Shown: positions 1 to 4,604 of the stretch, in pieces
Position numbering within the stretch: the first letter of the stretch is position 1
Layout of the letters: each line of letters starts with the position of its first letter
Origin: Promethearchaeota archaeon
GTDB taxonomy: Archaea; Asgardarchaeota; Lokiarchaeia; Sigynarchaeales; SOKP01
Assembly (NCBI GenBank): GCA_019894875.1
Contig: JAGXNR010000134.1
Coordinates: forward strand, 1-7,325
Reading direction: 5' to 3'
Length of the DNA stretch: 7,325 nucleotides
Translations under genes and position numbers: made by a program
The notes under the pieces: model-generated
Databases searched by the model: none
What the model was told of the DNA's origin: nothing
Seen by the model: the letters and a program-made list of their open reading frames with translations, nothing else

Positions 1-44
1 GGAGTGACAGTCCCGAATGCTAGACCGGGCTACACTATAGCCGC
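1..44 (-). tRNA. tRNA-Asp(GTC), 5' part, cut by the window edge
   Basis: Read on the minus strand from 44 down to 1, the sequence folds as the 5' part of a tRNA: acceptor strand GCGGCTA, linker TA, a D-arm with GTGT pairing to GCAT (one G-T and one T-G pair), then anticodon strand CGGGA and loop CTGTCAC, followed by the first bases of the 3' anticodon strand (TCC). The loop gives anticodon GTC (Asp). The D-arm and anticodon arm closely match the archaeal tRNA-Asp consensus. The gene stops at about tRNA position 41, so the T-arm and 3' acceptor strand lie outside the window and the acceptor pairing cannot be checked. No intron is visible in the part present. Confidence 0.9.
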
Positions 45-122
45 TTCAATTTTTTGTAAATAAAAAATTAATCAAAATAAATGTATTTAATAAATAAAAA
101 TATAAAAATTTTGCGTTTGAAA

Positions 123-150
123 TCTAATTAGACACATCTAATACTCTAAT
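123..150. repeat. TCTAAT repeat cluster, candidate operator
   Basis: The hexamer TCTAAT occurs at 123-128, 137-142 and 145-150, and its inverse ATTAGA at 127-132. Together they form a perfect 10-bp palindrome (123-132) and a 6-bp inverted repeat with a CACA spacer (127-142). The cluster lies just upstream of the likely TATA box of the SCP2-domain gene, where archaeal regulators often bind. In sequence this AT-rich, short repeats can arise by chance, so the operator role is only an inference. Confidence 0.3.
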
Positions 151-151
151 A

Positions 152-168
152 GAAAGATTTATATTAAT
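152..168 (+). promoter_or_regulatory. Candidate TATA-box promoter of the SCP2-domain gene
   Basis: A purine-rich BRE-like stretch (GAAAG) precedes TTTATATT at about 158-165. Transcription would start near 190, giving a leader of roughly 35-40 nt before the ATG at 228. A second AT-rich stretch (TTATTTAAT, near 210) is closer and cannot be excluded. Confidence 0.4.
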
Positions 169-227
169 AAAAGGTAATGTAGATAATAAGGAATATTTAG
201 GTATAACAATATTATTTAATCGGCAAT

Positions 228-674
228 ATGCCACAATTATACATGCTCGATTCAAGAAATTTCAGATCGGTTTTACACGAATTAGAAAACAATGATGAAG
301 AATTTATTTCAGTATTAGATCGAGTTATAAGTTTTGCGGTAAATATTATAAAGAATACAGAAGAACTTAGAGAAGAAATTATAGATTACGATGATATTTA
401 TCAGATCCTATTGACTGATATCAATTTTAACTTCTGGATTAAGCTATCCAACGGTTCTATTACATATAAAAAAGGGATTAACAGAAACGCAACTTTAAGA
501 GTTAGATATACAAAAGACATATTTATTAAAATCCTTAAACGCGAGATGGGAGGCGTAGATGCGTTCATAAAAGGGAAAATTAAGGTAGATGGCGATTGGG
601 GTAAGGGCTTGAGATTTATTAAAATTTTTAGGTTATTTTTTAAATATATTGAGAATGGAAAAAAGAAAAAATAG
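228..674 (+). CDS. SCP2-domain (sterol carrier protein 2-like) lipid-binding protein
   Basis: This is a 148-residue soluble protein with no signal peptide or membrane segment. Residues about 27-143 look like an SCP2 sterol-transfer domain: the core strand NFWIKLSNGSITYKKG (68-83), then a TLRVRYTKD strand, then GGVDAFIKGKIKVDGD (108-123) and a C-terminal helix. These are the usual landmarks of the family, which holds lipids or other hydrophobic ligands in a tunnel. The ligand here is unknown. The length fits a stand-alone SCP2 domain, and the lysine-rich tail (KKKK) could favour contact with acidic surfaces or lipids. The gene stands alone between two tRNA genes, with its own candidate promoter. 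ATG 228 is used as start; ATG 243 (residue 6) is an alternative, and neither has a clear Shine-Dalgarno site. A T-rich stretch just after the stop could end transcription. Confidence 0.8.
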   Translation: MPQLYMLDSRNFRSVLHELENNDEEFISVLDRVISFAVNIIKNTEELREEIIDYDDIYQILLTDINFNFWIKLSNGSITYKKGINRNATLRVRYTKDIFIKILKREMGGVDAFIKGKIKVDGDWGKGLRFIKIFRLFFKYIENGKKKK

Positions 675-803
675 TTCCTTTTTCATTTCTAGGTTTAATT
701 AACTATTTTTAATTTTAAAAAATGATTTCTATATTTTTCATAGCAAATATTTTTTTGAAATAATACATGAAACTATTATAACTTAGTTGATAATAATTTT
801 TTA

Positions 804-820
804 AAAGTATACTTATAAAT
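804..820 (+). promoter_or_regulatory. TATA-box promoter of tRNA-Arg
   Basis: AAAAGTATACTTATAAAT contains a BRE-like A-rich stretch and the TATA element TTATAAAT at 813-820. The TATA element begins 30 bp before the first base of the tRNA (843), the expected archaeal spacing for transcription starting at or just upstream of the tRNA 5' end. Confidence 0.6.
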
Positions 821-865
821 TTATCAGATTTAGACCAAAAATGGGCCTGTAATCTAGTCTGGATA

Positions 866-884
866 GCTATTATATAGTCCAGAA
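866..884 (+). other. D-loop intron of tRNA-Arg (about 19 nt)
   Basis: TGGA (860-863) pairs with TCCA (878-881), with C859-G882 as a possible fifth pair. The bulge TAG (864-866) follows, then an inner helix CTAT/ATAG (867-870 with 874-877) around a TAT loop. On the 3' side unpaired A residues (883-885) form the second bulge. Cuts at the usual position between the second and third bulge bases give an intron of 866-884. The 3' border could be one base earlier if the central helix is strictly 4 bp. The D-stem cannot form properly without removing this piece. Confidence 0.75.
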
Positions 885-901
885 AGGGTGCCCGGCTTCG
901 G

Positions 902-934
902 GGACTTGAGGGAATATATCCCTCAGTTGAAGAG
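902..934 (+). other. Canonical anticodon-loop intron (37/38) of tRNA-Arg
   Basis: A canonical bulge-helix-bulge is visible. The 4-bp central helix is CTTC (896-899) with GAAG (929-932). The 3-nt bulges are GGG (900-902) and AGA (933-935), and the outer helix is the anticodon stem. The intron's own hairpin pairs 903-912 with 920-928, with T907 bulged and a 7-nt loop AATATAT. Cuts after 901 and after 934 release 33 nt and leave a 7-nt anticodon loop, CTTCGGA. The motif is a substrate for archaeal tRNA-splicing endonuclease. Confidence 0.88.
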
Positions 935-982
935 ACTGGGATGTCGCAGGTTCAAATCCTGCTAGGCCCACTTTTTAAATTG

Positions 983-1465
983 TTAATCATTATGAAATAA
1001 CCTCACGGTAAATGCAGTCCCTTTATTTCTTCCTTCAGACTGAACAAGGATTTGACCACCGTGTAATTCTACAATTTCCTTTGAAATAAATAAACCCAAA
1101 CCTGATCCTTCGATATCTACACCTAAATCCTTACCATATCTTTCAATTTTCCCAAATTTTTCGAACAACATCTCTTTTTCCTTGTTGGTTAGACCAATTC
1201 CTGTGTCTTTTATTTGCAGATCGGTATATTCAGGATTGTGAAAGAGGTTAATGAAAATATTACCGTTAATCGGTGTATTTTTAATAGCATTAGAAAGAAT
1301 GTTTGTTAATACTTGTTGAAGTCTAATTTTATCTACATTGATTTCCAATTTATTTGGAAGGTCTGACATCAAAATCAGTTCACGACTCTCAATCAAATAA
1401 TCCATTTCATTAATACATTCCTTAATAATTCTAACAACATCATACGTTTGTATATTCAATTCAAA
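983..1465 (-). pseudogene. C-terminal ATPase part of a sensor histidine kinase, 5'-truncated
   Basis: About 160 residues carry a complete HATPase_c domain. Counting from the TTG codon at 1459, it has an N-box (NILSNAIKN, 53-61), a G1 box (DTGIGL, 85-90), an F-box (FEKFGK, 99-104), a G2 box (GSGLGL, 118-123) and the closing GTAFTV strand. Missing are the sensor region and the dimerisation/phosphoacceptor helices with the catalytic His. The open frame begins just after where that helix pair would end, at an in-frame TAA (1466-1468). There is no ATG at the 5' end; TTG 1459 is the only plausible start close to it. The break coincides with the truncated 5' end of the divergent chemoreceptor fragment, so both probably lost their N-termini in one event. 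It could still be expressed as a stand-alone ATPase, but I judge it a remnant. All ATP-binding motifs are intact, suggesting that the break is recent or artefactual. Confidence 0.8.
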
Positions 1466-1791
1466 TTATAACCAATATTTCTGATCAAACAAACCTGTTA
1501 GCATTAAATGCAAGTATTGAAGCAGGAAGAGCAGGTGAACAGGGAAGAGGGTTTGCGGTAGTGGCTGATGAGGTTCGAAAACTAGCTGAGGAATCAAAAT
1601 CAGCTGTTCGTGAAACTAATGATAAGATAAGAAATGTAATTAGTAAGATTAACAGTTCGTTCAGTTCAATGGAAGGAATAAGTGCCCCAGCAGAACAGCA
1701 AACTGCATCAATGGAAGAAGTTACTGCAACTGCACATAAGTTAGGCACTTTAGCAGAAGGTTTAAAAAATTCATTAAAATCTGATAGATAA
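1459..1791 (+). pseudogene. Methyl-accepting chemotaxis protein signalling domain, 5'-truncated
   Basis: The fragment encodes about 110 residues of the C-terminal cytoplasmic hairpin of a chemoreceptor. It contains the highly conserved tip ([19 protein letters not shown], then [18 protein letters not shown]), which in the family contacts CheA and CheW, and the returning helix ending in [17 protein letters not shown] and a short tail. The sensor domain, membrane segments, HAMP domain and descending helix are missing. No start codon precedes the conserved tip; the frame opens at 1435, but that stretch belongs to the kinase fragment on the other strand. GTG 1561 would discard most of the conserved tip. 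A hairpin plus T-tract lies after the stop. Chemotaxis receptors are patchily distributed in archaea, so the gene may have been acquired. No che genes are in the window. Confidence 0.82.
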
Positions 1792-1831
1792 AAACAAACT
1801 AATTTTTTCAAAATTTTCTGCAATTTTGACA

Positions 1832-1860
1832 CTTATCTATTATTTAGATAAGCTTTTTTT
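1832..1860 (+). terminator. Hairpin and T-tract terminator
   Basis: CTTATCTA (1832-1839) and TAGATAAG (1845-1852) form an 8-bp stem with a 5-nt loop, followed by CTTTTTTT and further T-rich sequence. It lies about 40 bp after the chemoreceptor stop. The T-tract alone could terminate archaeal transcription, and the hairpin resembles a bacterial intrinsic terminator. Confidence 0.6.
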
Positions 1861-1882
1861 ATTATTTTTAAGGATAAGGGTA

Positions 1883-1898
1883 AAAAAATTTATATATG
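1883..1898 (+). promoter_or_regulatory. Candidate TATA-box promoter of the RHH-DHp-REC gene
   Basis: An A-rich BRE-like stretch is followed by TTTATATAT (about 1889-1897). A start near 1920 leaves a leader of about 30-35 nt containing a weak Shine-Dalgarno-like AGGT (1941-1944) that sits 7-10 nt before the TTG/GTG start codons. Confidence 0.5.
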
Positions 1899-1951
1899 TG
1901 TAAAAGAGTATCAATATGTAAAAAAAGAAGAAATCTTATTAGGTCAATAAG

Positions 1952-2704
1952 TTGGTGAAAACTATAACTGATTATAACGAAGACAAAGAAAGAATCTCAT
2001 TATATGTATCTAAAGATATTAAAGAAGAATGGCAAACTTTTGCAAAGAATAATGATTTTTCAACTCTTTCAAAATTAATTCGAGAAGCTCTAAGATTCTT
2101 TATACAATGTAGAGGTCTAAATCTCCCCAGTCTTTCTCACGGTTTAAAAGAACCTTTAACTTCAATTAAGGGGTATTTACAATTAATCATTGAAACGTCT
2201 GGAGATTCATTGAATGACAATGTAACTTCTACAATAAAAAATGTTTTGAACCAATGTTCAATTCTTGAGAATAAAATCGTAGATTACTTAGATAAATTTG
2301 AACCCGAGAAGGATGATTTTGACTCAGATACTCGTATTGAATATGATTTACTGTTAATTGAAGATGATGTTGAAACGGTCAATTTATTAATAAGTTATTT
2401 TGGATCGATAGGAATAACGTGTAAAGGGGTTTTAAGTGGATTTAAAGGGTTAAAGGAATTGAAAAGATATACTCCAAAGTTAGTATTACTTGATATAATC
2501 TTACCTGATATAAATGGTTATGAAATTTTAGAAAAAATGAAAGCAGAGGAAACATTAAAAGATATTCCTGTTTATTTTCTAACGGCTATTCCAAATGTAG
2601 AGGTTGAGAAAAAAGTATTAGAATTAGGAGCTGCTGGTTCGATTTTCAAGCCCTTCAACTTAACTGATTTTGAGGTAATATTCAAATATATCAAGAAGCA
2701 ATAG
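1952..2704 (+). CDS. Ribbon-helix-helix / histidine-phosphoacceptor / receiver-domain fusion protein
   Basis: This 250-residue cytosolic protein has three parts. Residues 13-52 (RISLYVSKDIKEEW, then a helix-turn-helix ending LIREALRFFIQ) look like a ribbon-helix-helix DNA-binding domain. Residues 58-116 resemble a histidine-kinase DHp helix pair with an H-box LSHGLKEPLTSIKGY, putative phosphoacceptor H63. No ATPase domain follows. Residues 131-249 form a receiver domain with acidic pocket E137/D138/D139, phosphoacceptor D181 in LLDIILPD, T211 (FLTA) and K233 (FKPF), so all key residues are present. It can be expected to take phosphate from a kinase in trans and to bind DNA as a dimer; target genes are unknown. 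Start: TTG 1952 is followed at once by GTG 1955, and either could initiate; an ATG at 1916 is closed immediately by a stop. It has its own promoter behind a terminator, so it is not co-transcribed with the chemoreceptor fragment. Confidence 0.82.
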   Translation: MVKTITDYNEDKERISLYVSKDIKEEWQTFAKNNDFSTLSKLIREALRFFIQCRGLNLPSLSHGLKEPLTSIKGYLQLIIETSGDSLNDNVTSTIKNVLNQCSILENKIVDYLDKFEPEKDDFDSDTRIEYDLLLIEDDVETVNLLISYFGSIGITCKGVLSGFKGLKELKRYTPKLVLLDIILPDINGYEILEKMKAEETLKDIPVYFLTAIPNVEVEKKVLELGAAGSIFKPFNLTDFEVIFKYIKKQ

Positions 2705-2818
2705 AAGTTTCACGGATTTCCCATAGAAAGTATCATCGACTGCAACATATACTGCAAAATCAACATGTTCCCACTCCGGTTTATATTTCAGAAACTCTAA
2801 TTTTTCCTTTTTGGTGGT
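2660..2818 (-). pseudogene. Open frame continuing the OB-fold gene in another frame; possible frameshifted tail
   Basis: On the minus strand, a frame opening right after a stop at 2819-2821 overlaps the last codons of the OB-fold gene. It reads TTKKEKLEFLKYKPEWEHV and continues as a protein-like stretch (DFAVYVAVDDTFYGKSVK) down to about 2710. There is no start codon near its beginning. A one-base indel in the AAAAAGGAAAAA run near 2800-2812 would join it to the OB-fold protein. Beyond 2704 it overlaps the end of the RHH-DHp-REC gene and looks less protein-like, so the true end may have been lost. I do not recognise the family. It may be a frameshifted extension, a relic, or chance. Confidence 0.3.
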
Positions 2819-3096
2819 TCAATATGCTCAAGAGAAGTTAAATGAGTCAGTGAAGCGTCATAAAAATCGTCTTGCGACTCCGAAAACCGCCCCTCAGCGC
2901 GGACCCATTGCCCCACTTTCGGAATGAATCCGTACTTATTGATTTTTGAAGTATTTACTAGTACAGAGTAGTATTCAAATCCAACTAAGACTCGTAAAGA
3001 CATATATCCATAGGTATAACTACGGGTAATCTTACGGGCACCGTTCCTTACTTCTACTATTCTCCCCTCAACCGTTTTAAGCCCGTTGCTTGTCAT
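2797..3096 (-). CDS. Small OB-fold-like protein
   Basis: This 99-residue soluble protein has a predicted all-beta pattern like an OB fold: VEGRIVEVRNG (9-19), YMSLRVLVGFEYYSVLVNTS (31-50), VGQWVRAEGRF (61-71), then YDASLTHLTSLEHI (79-92). The sequence "short strand, variable loop, hydrophobic pair of strands, VGxWVRAEGRF" is typical of single OB domains that bind nucleic acid. No specific family is recognised, and binding of single-stranded DNA or RNA is an inference. The gene is visibly richer in G and C than its neighbours, with clusters of CGC, GCC and CCG, which suggests separate origin. It starts at ATG 3096 and ends in a lysine-rich KRKN tail, where a frameshift may have cut off an extension. 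It lies convergent to the RHH-DHp-REC gene and in the same direction as the CoiA-like gene upstream. Confidence 0.6.
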   Translation of the reverse strand: MTSNGLKTVEGRIVEVRNGARKITRSYTYGYMSLRVLVGFEYYSVLVNTSKINKYGFIPKVGQWVRAEGRFSESQDDFYDASLTHLTSLEHIEPPKRKN

Positions 3097-3159
3097 CTTG
3101 TTTATTAGTAAATGTATTTTTGTTCTAATATTTTTTTATTTCATCTAAATAGGGGGAGA

Positions 3160-3300
3160 CTAAAAGTTTTCTTTATGTTTTTTTGAATCTTCAATCTTGA
3201 TTCTTCTTATTTTTCCTCGAATTCTTTCTCGTTTTGCTTTTACTTCAGGATTAAAATAAGTTTCTACTTCATAAAAATAATAAGATCTCTTGATTACTTG
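3160..3300 (-). pseudogene. 46-codon open-frame remnant, possible transposase N-terminus
   Basis: Between a stop at 3301-3303 and the stop at 3160-3162, the minus strand encodes a protein-like stretch without a start codon: VIKRSYYFYEVETYFNPEVK, then AKRERIRGKIRRIKIEDSK. The pattern "YYFYEVETYFNPE...R.R...GKI" faintly resembles the N-terminal end of IS4/IS1634-type transposases. That resemblance is from memory and weak. No catalytic domain, inverted repeats or target duplications are visible. If real, it is a decayed fragment in the accessory block between the OB-fold and CoiA-like genes. Confidence 0.3.
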
Positions 3301-3347
3301 CTATTAATTGCAGTTTTCTTTTTCTTTTCAAAAAAGATAATTTTTTT

Positions 3348-4220
3348 TCAACTAATAGTATGAGAAGATAAATGGTCGACAACGTTTATTAAGATTTGTT
3401 CTTTAAACATCCGATTCTCATCGAGCATAAAACCAAATTTTCTAATTTTTAATGCTTTTTTTCGCCATTTCATCAGGTTATAGGGTAAGAAAAAACCGTA
3501 TTTCTTTTCTAATCGTGAAATAATTATCCTAATTTGTATTTTTAACGTTGTATCTAAGTTCCAATCCCGACCGCGCTCCCGATGTGTAAGGATACAAATC
3601 CGTTTAATATTCACCTTGATATCATTGAAGCATTGTTGTTCTATACTGTTATCTCTGAATCGTGCCAGCTTGAAAGACTTTTTTGGATCCATAAACACCA
3701 ATTCCAGAGAGGGCGAATTACCACAAACAATACTTCTGCGTTTTTCATAATATTTTGGAAAAATCCCTTTTTTAAATGTATTATCAAAACATTTTGTAAA
3801 ATGAAGAGGATAAATAAACGATTCTAATCCCTGTTTGGTCATGTTCATATAGTACACACGGCCCTTATACATACGGTGAAGCCTATCTTCTTCTATTGAG
3901 ATATACTTCTCATCTTCATTCTGAGGTATTCTTTTATACGACACTCCATTTAATATCCAGAGCACAAACATATTATTTTCATTATAAAATTTTGTTCTTT
4001 CTACGATTTCAGCCACGCTTATTTTAGAATTCTGGAACTCAATAACAAATTTTTTACTATCTACAAGTTCGCCATAAAGATCAGCCCTTCGGCTTTTCAC
4101 GTTATATTCTAACTCCATCCTCTTGATGTTATTATTGGCGTGGAGGTTTTCAAACATATATTGCTTCATCCGTTTATGTTCAAAGGATTCCGCAACTCTT
4201 TTTTTGTGTGTGACACCCAT
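3348..4220 (-). CDS. CoiA-like nuclease-family protein
   Basis: This 290-residue protein's N-terminal 90 residues match the CoiA-like pattern, a restriction-endonuclease-like (PD-(D/E)XK type) fold: ESFEHKRMK (11-19), E36/E38 in MELEYN, RRADLYG (44-50) with likely catalytic D47, IEFQNSKIS (60-68) giving the E61-x-Q63 variant, then ERTKFYNENNMFVLWIL (74-90) with the hallmark R-T-x-x-Y and W88. CoiA of naturally competent Gram-positive bacteria acts in recombination after DNA uptake; many relatives are on phages and mobile elements. The remaining 200 residues are basic and not recognised; two Cys (C144, C166) do not form a metal site. It starts at ATG 4220; a TATA-like TTTAAATAAG near 4256-4265 on the minus strand would give a short leader. 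Downstream, in the same direction, are the transposase-like relic and the OB-fold gene. A role in DNA processing on an acquired segment is inferred. Confidence 0.68.
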   Translation of the reverse strand: MGVTHKKRVAESFEHKRMKQYMFENLHANNNIKRMELEYNVKSRRADLYGELVDSKKFVIEFQNSKISVAEIVERTKFYNENNMFVLWILNGVSYKRIPQNEDEKYISIEEDRLHRMYKGRVYYMNMTKQGLESFIYPLHFTKCFDNTFKKGIFPKYYEKRRSIVCGNSPSLELVFMDPKKSFKLARFRDNSIEQQCFNDIKVNIKRICILTHRERGRDWNLDTTLKIQIRIIISRLEKKYGFFLPYNLMKWRKKALKIRKFGFMLDENRMFKEQILINVVDHLSSHTIS

Positions 4221-4342
4221 GCGTTTGTCTTTTTATAAGTAAATCTGTATAGACTTATTTAAAGTTCAAAAAAATAGATGATTAGTGGCAAAATGAATGG
4301 AAAGTGACCTACAAATTTTTAAACTTAGAGATCAGAAACCTA

Positions 4343-4444
4343 ATGTGTATCACCATCCTAGCGTTTGTTGAGGAATTTTTTATCCGATTCGTCGATGATA
4401 GCGAAGATCCAGAGTTTGAAGACTATTTTACGTTTTTGGATTAA
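4343..4444 (+). CDS. Possible 33-residue acidic small protein
   Basis: ATG 4343 opens a frame of 33 codons with a hydrophobic first half (CITILAFVEEFFIRF) and an acidic end (VDDSEDPEFEDYFTFLD). The frame is open upstream to 4286, so GTG 4304 would give 46 residues. No family is recognised. It lies in the 384-bp divergent interval between the CoiA-like gene and the longin-like gene, which otherwise shows only promoter-like AT-rich sequence and T-tracts. Codon composition is richer in G and C than the surrounding spacer, which mildly supports coding. It may equally be a gene relic or chance. Confidence 0.3.
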   Translation: MCITILAFVEEFFIRFVDDSEDPEFEDYFTFLD

Positions 4445-4452
4445 GTTTTAAA

Positions 4453-4479
4453 GCTCTTTTTTTCTTTTTTTCTTTTTTT
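4453..4479 (+). terminator. Triple oligo-T tract
   Basis: Three consecutive CTTTTTTT blocks (about 4456-4479) lie just after the possible small ORF and before the longin-gene promoter. Oligo-T runs on the coding strand are the main archaeal termination signal, so this probably shields the longin-like gene from upstream transcription. No hairpin is present. Confidence 0.45.
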
Positions 4480-4512
4480 GCAACCAAATATTTGTGTGTA
4501 ATAAATTATTAT

Positions 4513-4530
4513 CAAAAAAGATTTATAAAT
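4513..4530 (+). promoter_or_regulatory. TATA-box promoter of the longin-like gene
   Basis: AAAAAAG followed by TTTATAAAT (4522-4530) makes a good BRE/TATA pair. Transcription should start near 4552, downstream of the GTG at 4494. This argues that the real translation start is ATG 4605, with a leader of about 50 nt. Confidence 0.55.
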
Positions 4531-4560
4531 ACATAAAACATATTTTTATTAGAATAAAAA

Positions 4561-4592
4561 GTACAAAAAATAGGTGTTGTGTACAAAAAATA
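4561..4592 (+). repeat. Two direct repeats GTACAAAAAATA in the longin-gene leader
   Basis: GTACAAAAAATA occurs identically at 4561-4572 and 4581-4592, exactly 20 bp apart (about two helical turns), between the predicted transcription start and ATG 4605. The position fits a regulator site or an RNA-level control element. A-rich sequence makes chance repeats more likely, but 12 identical bases twice is notable. Confidence 0.35.
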
Positions 4593-4604
4593 ATTAATAC
4601 TCAA

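Larger units (their letters stand above)
843..970 (+). tRNA. tRNA-Arg(TCG) with two introns
   Basis: The acceptor stem is GGGCCTG (843-849) with TAGGCCC (963-969), plus discriminator A970. No CCA is encoded, and a TTTTT run follows at 972-976. The T-arm is GCAGG-TTCAAAT-CCTGC (946-962). The anticodon stem CCCGG (891-895) pairs with CTGGG (936-940). The loop CTTCGG ends at 901 and resumes at A935, giving anticodon TCG (898-900). The D-stem ATCT (852-855) pairs with GGGT (886-889) only if an extra segment of about 19 nt inside the D-loop is removed. With both introns removed (about 866-884 and 902-934), the mature tRNA is about 76 nt with normal arms. The D-loop would read AGTCTGGATAA and contain the GG needed for D/T-loop contact. 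The stop codon of the convergent kinase fragment lies only 12 nt beyond the tRNA 3' end. Confidence 0.9.

Noticed and set aside
843..970. Reading the GAA in TTGAAGAG (927-934) as a tRNA-Phe anticodon
   Set aside because: The flanking sequence cannot form a proper anticodon stem with a U33-containing 7-nt loop. GAAG is instead the intron strand that pairs with CTTC in the BHB.
1561..1791. Short chemoreceptor gene starting at GTG 1561
   Set aside because: The conserved frame clearly continues upstream to about 1459, so the fragment is a truncated longer gene, not a short gene starting inside the conserved tip.
1485..1832. Open frame of 115 codons on the minus strand
   Set aside because: It is antisense to the chemoreceptor fragment, whose plus-strand frame has unmistakable conserved motifs. 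The antisense product is low-complexity and resembles no family.
3124..3141. TATA-like minus-strand sequence upstream of the OB-fold gene
   Set aside because: AT-rich spacer offers several equally poor matches, so no one promoter can be supported.
3582..3827. Open frame of 81 codons on the plus strand
   Set aside because: It is antisense to the CoiA-like gene, with no promoter and no recognisable protein features.
4494..4604. N-terminal extension of the longin-like protein from GTG 4494
   Set aside because: The TATA box at 4522-4530 lies inside the extension, and the extension is lysine- and isoleucine-rich AT spacer without domain character. ATG 4605 fits better.
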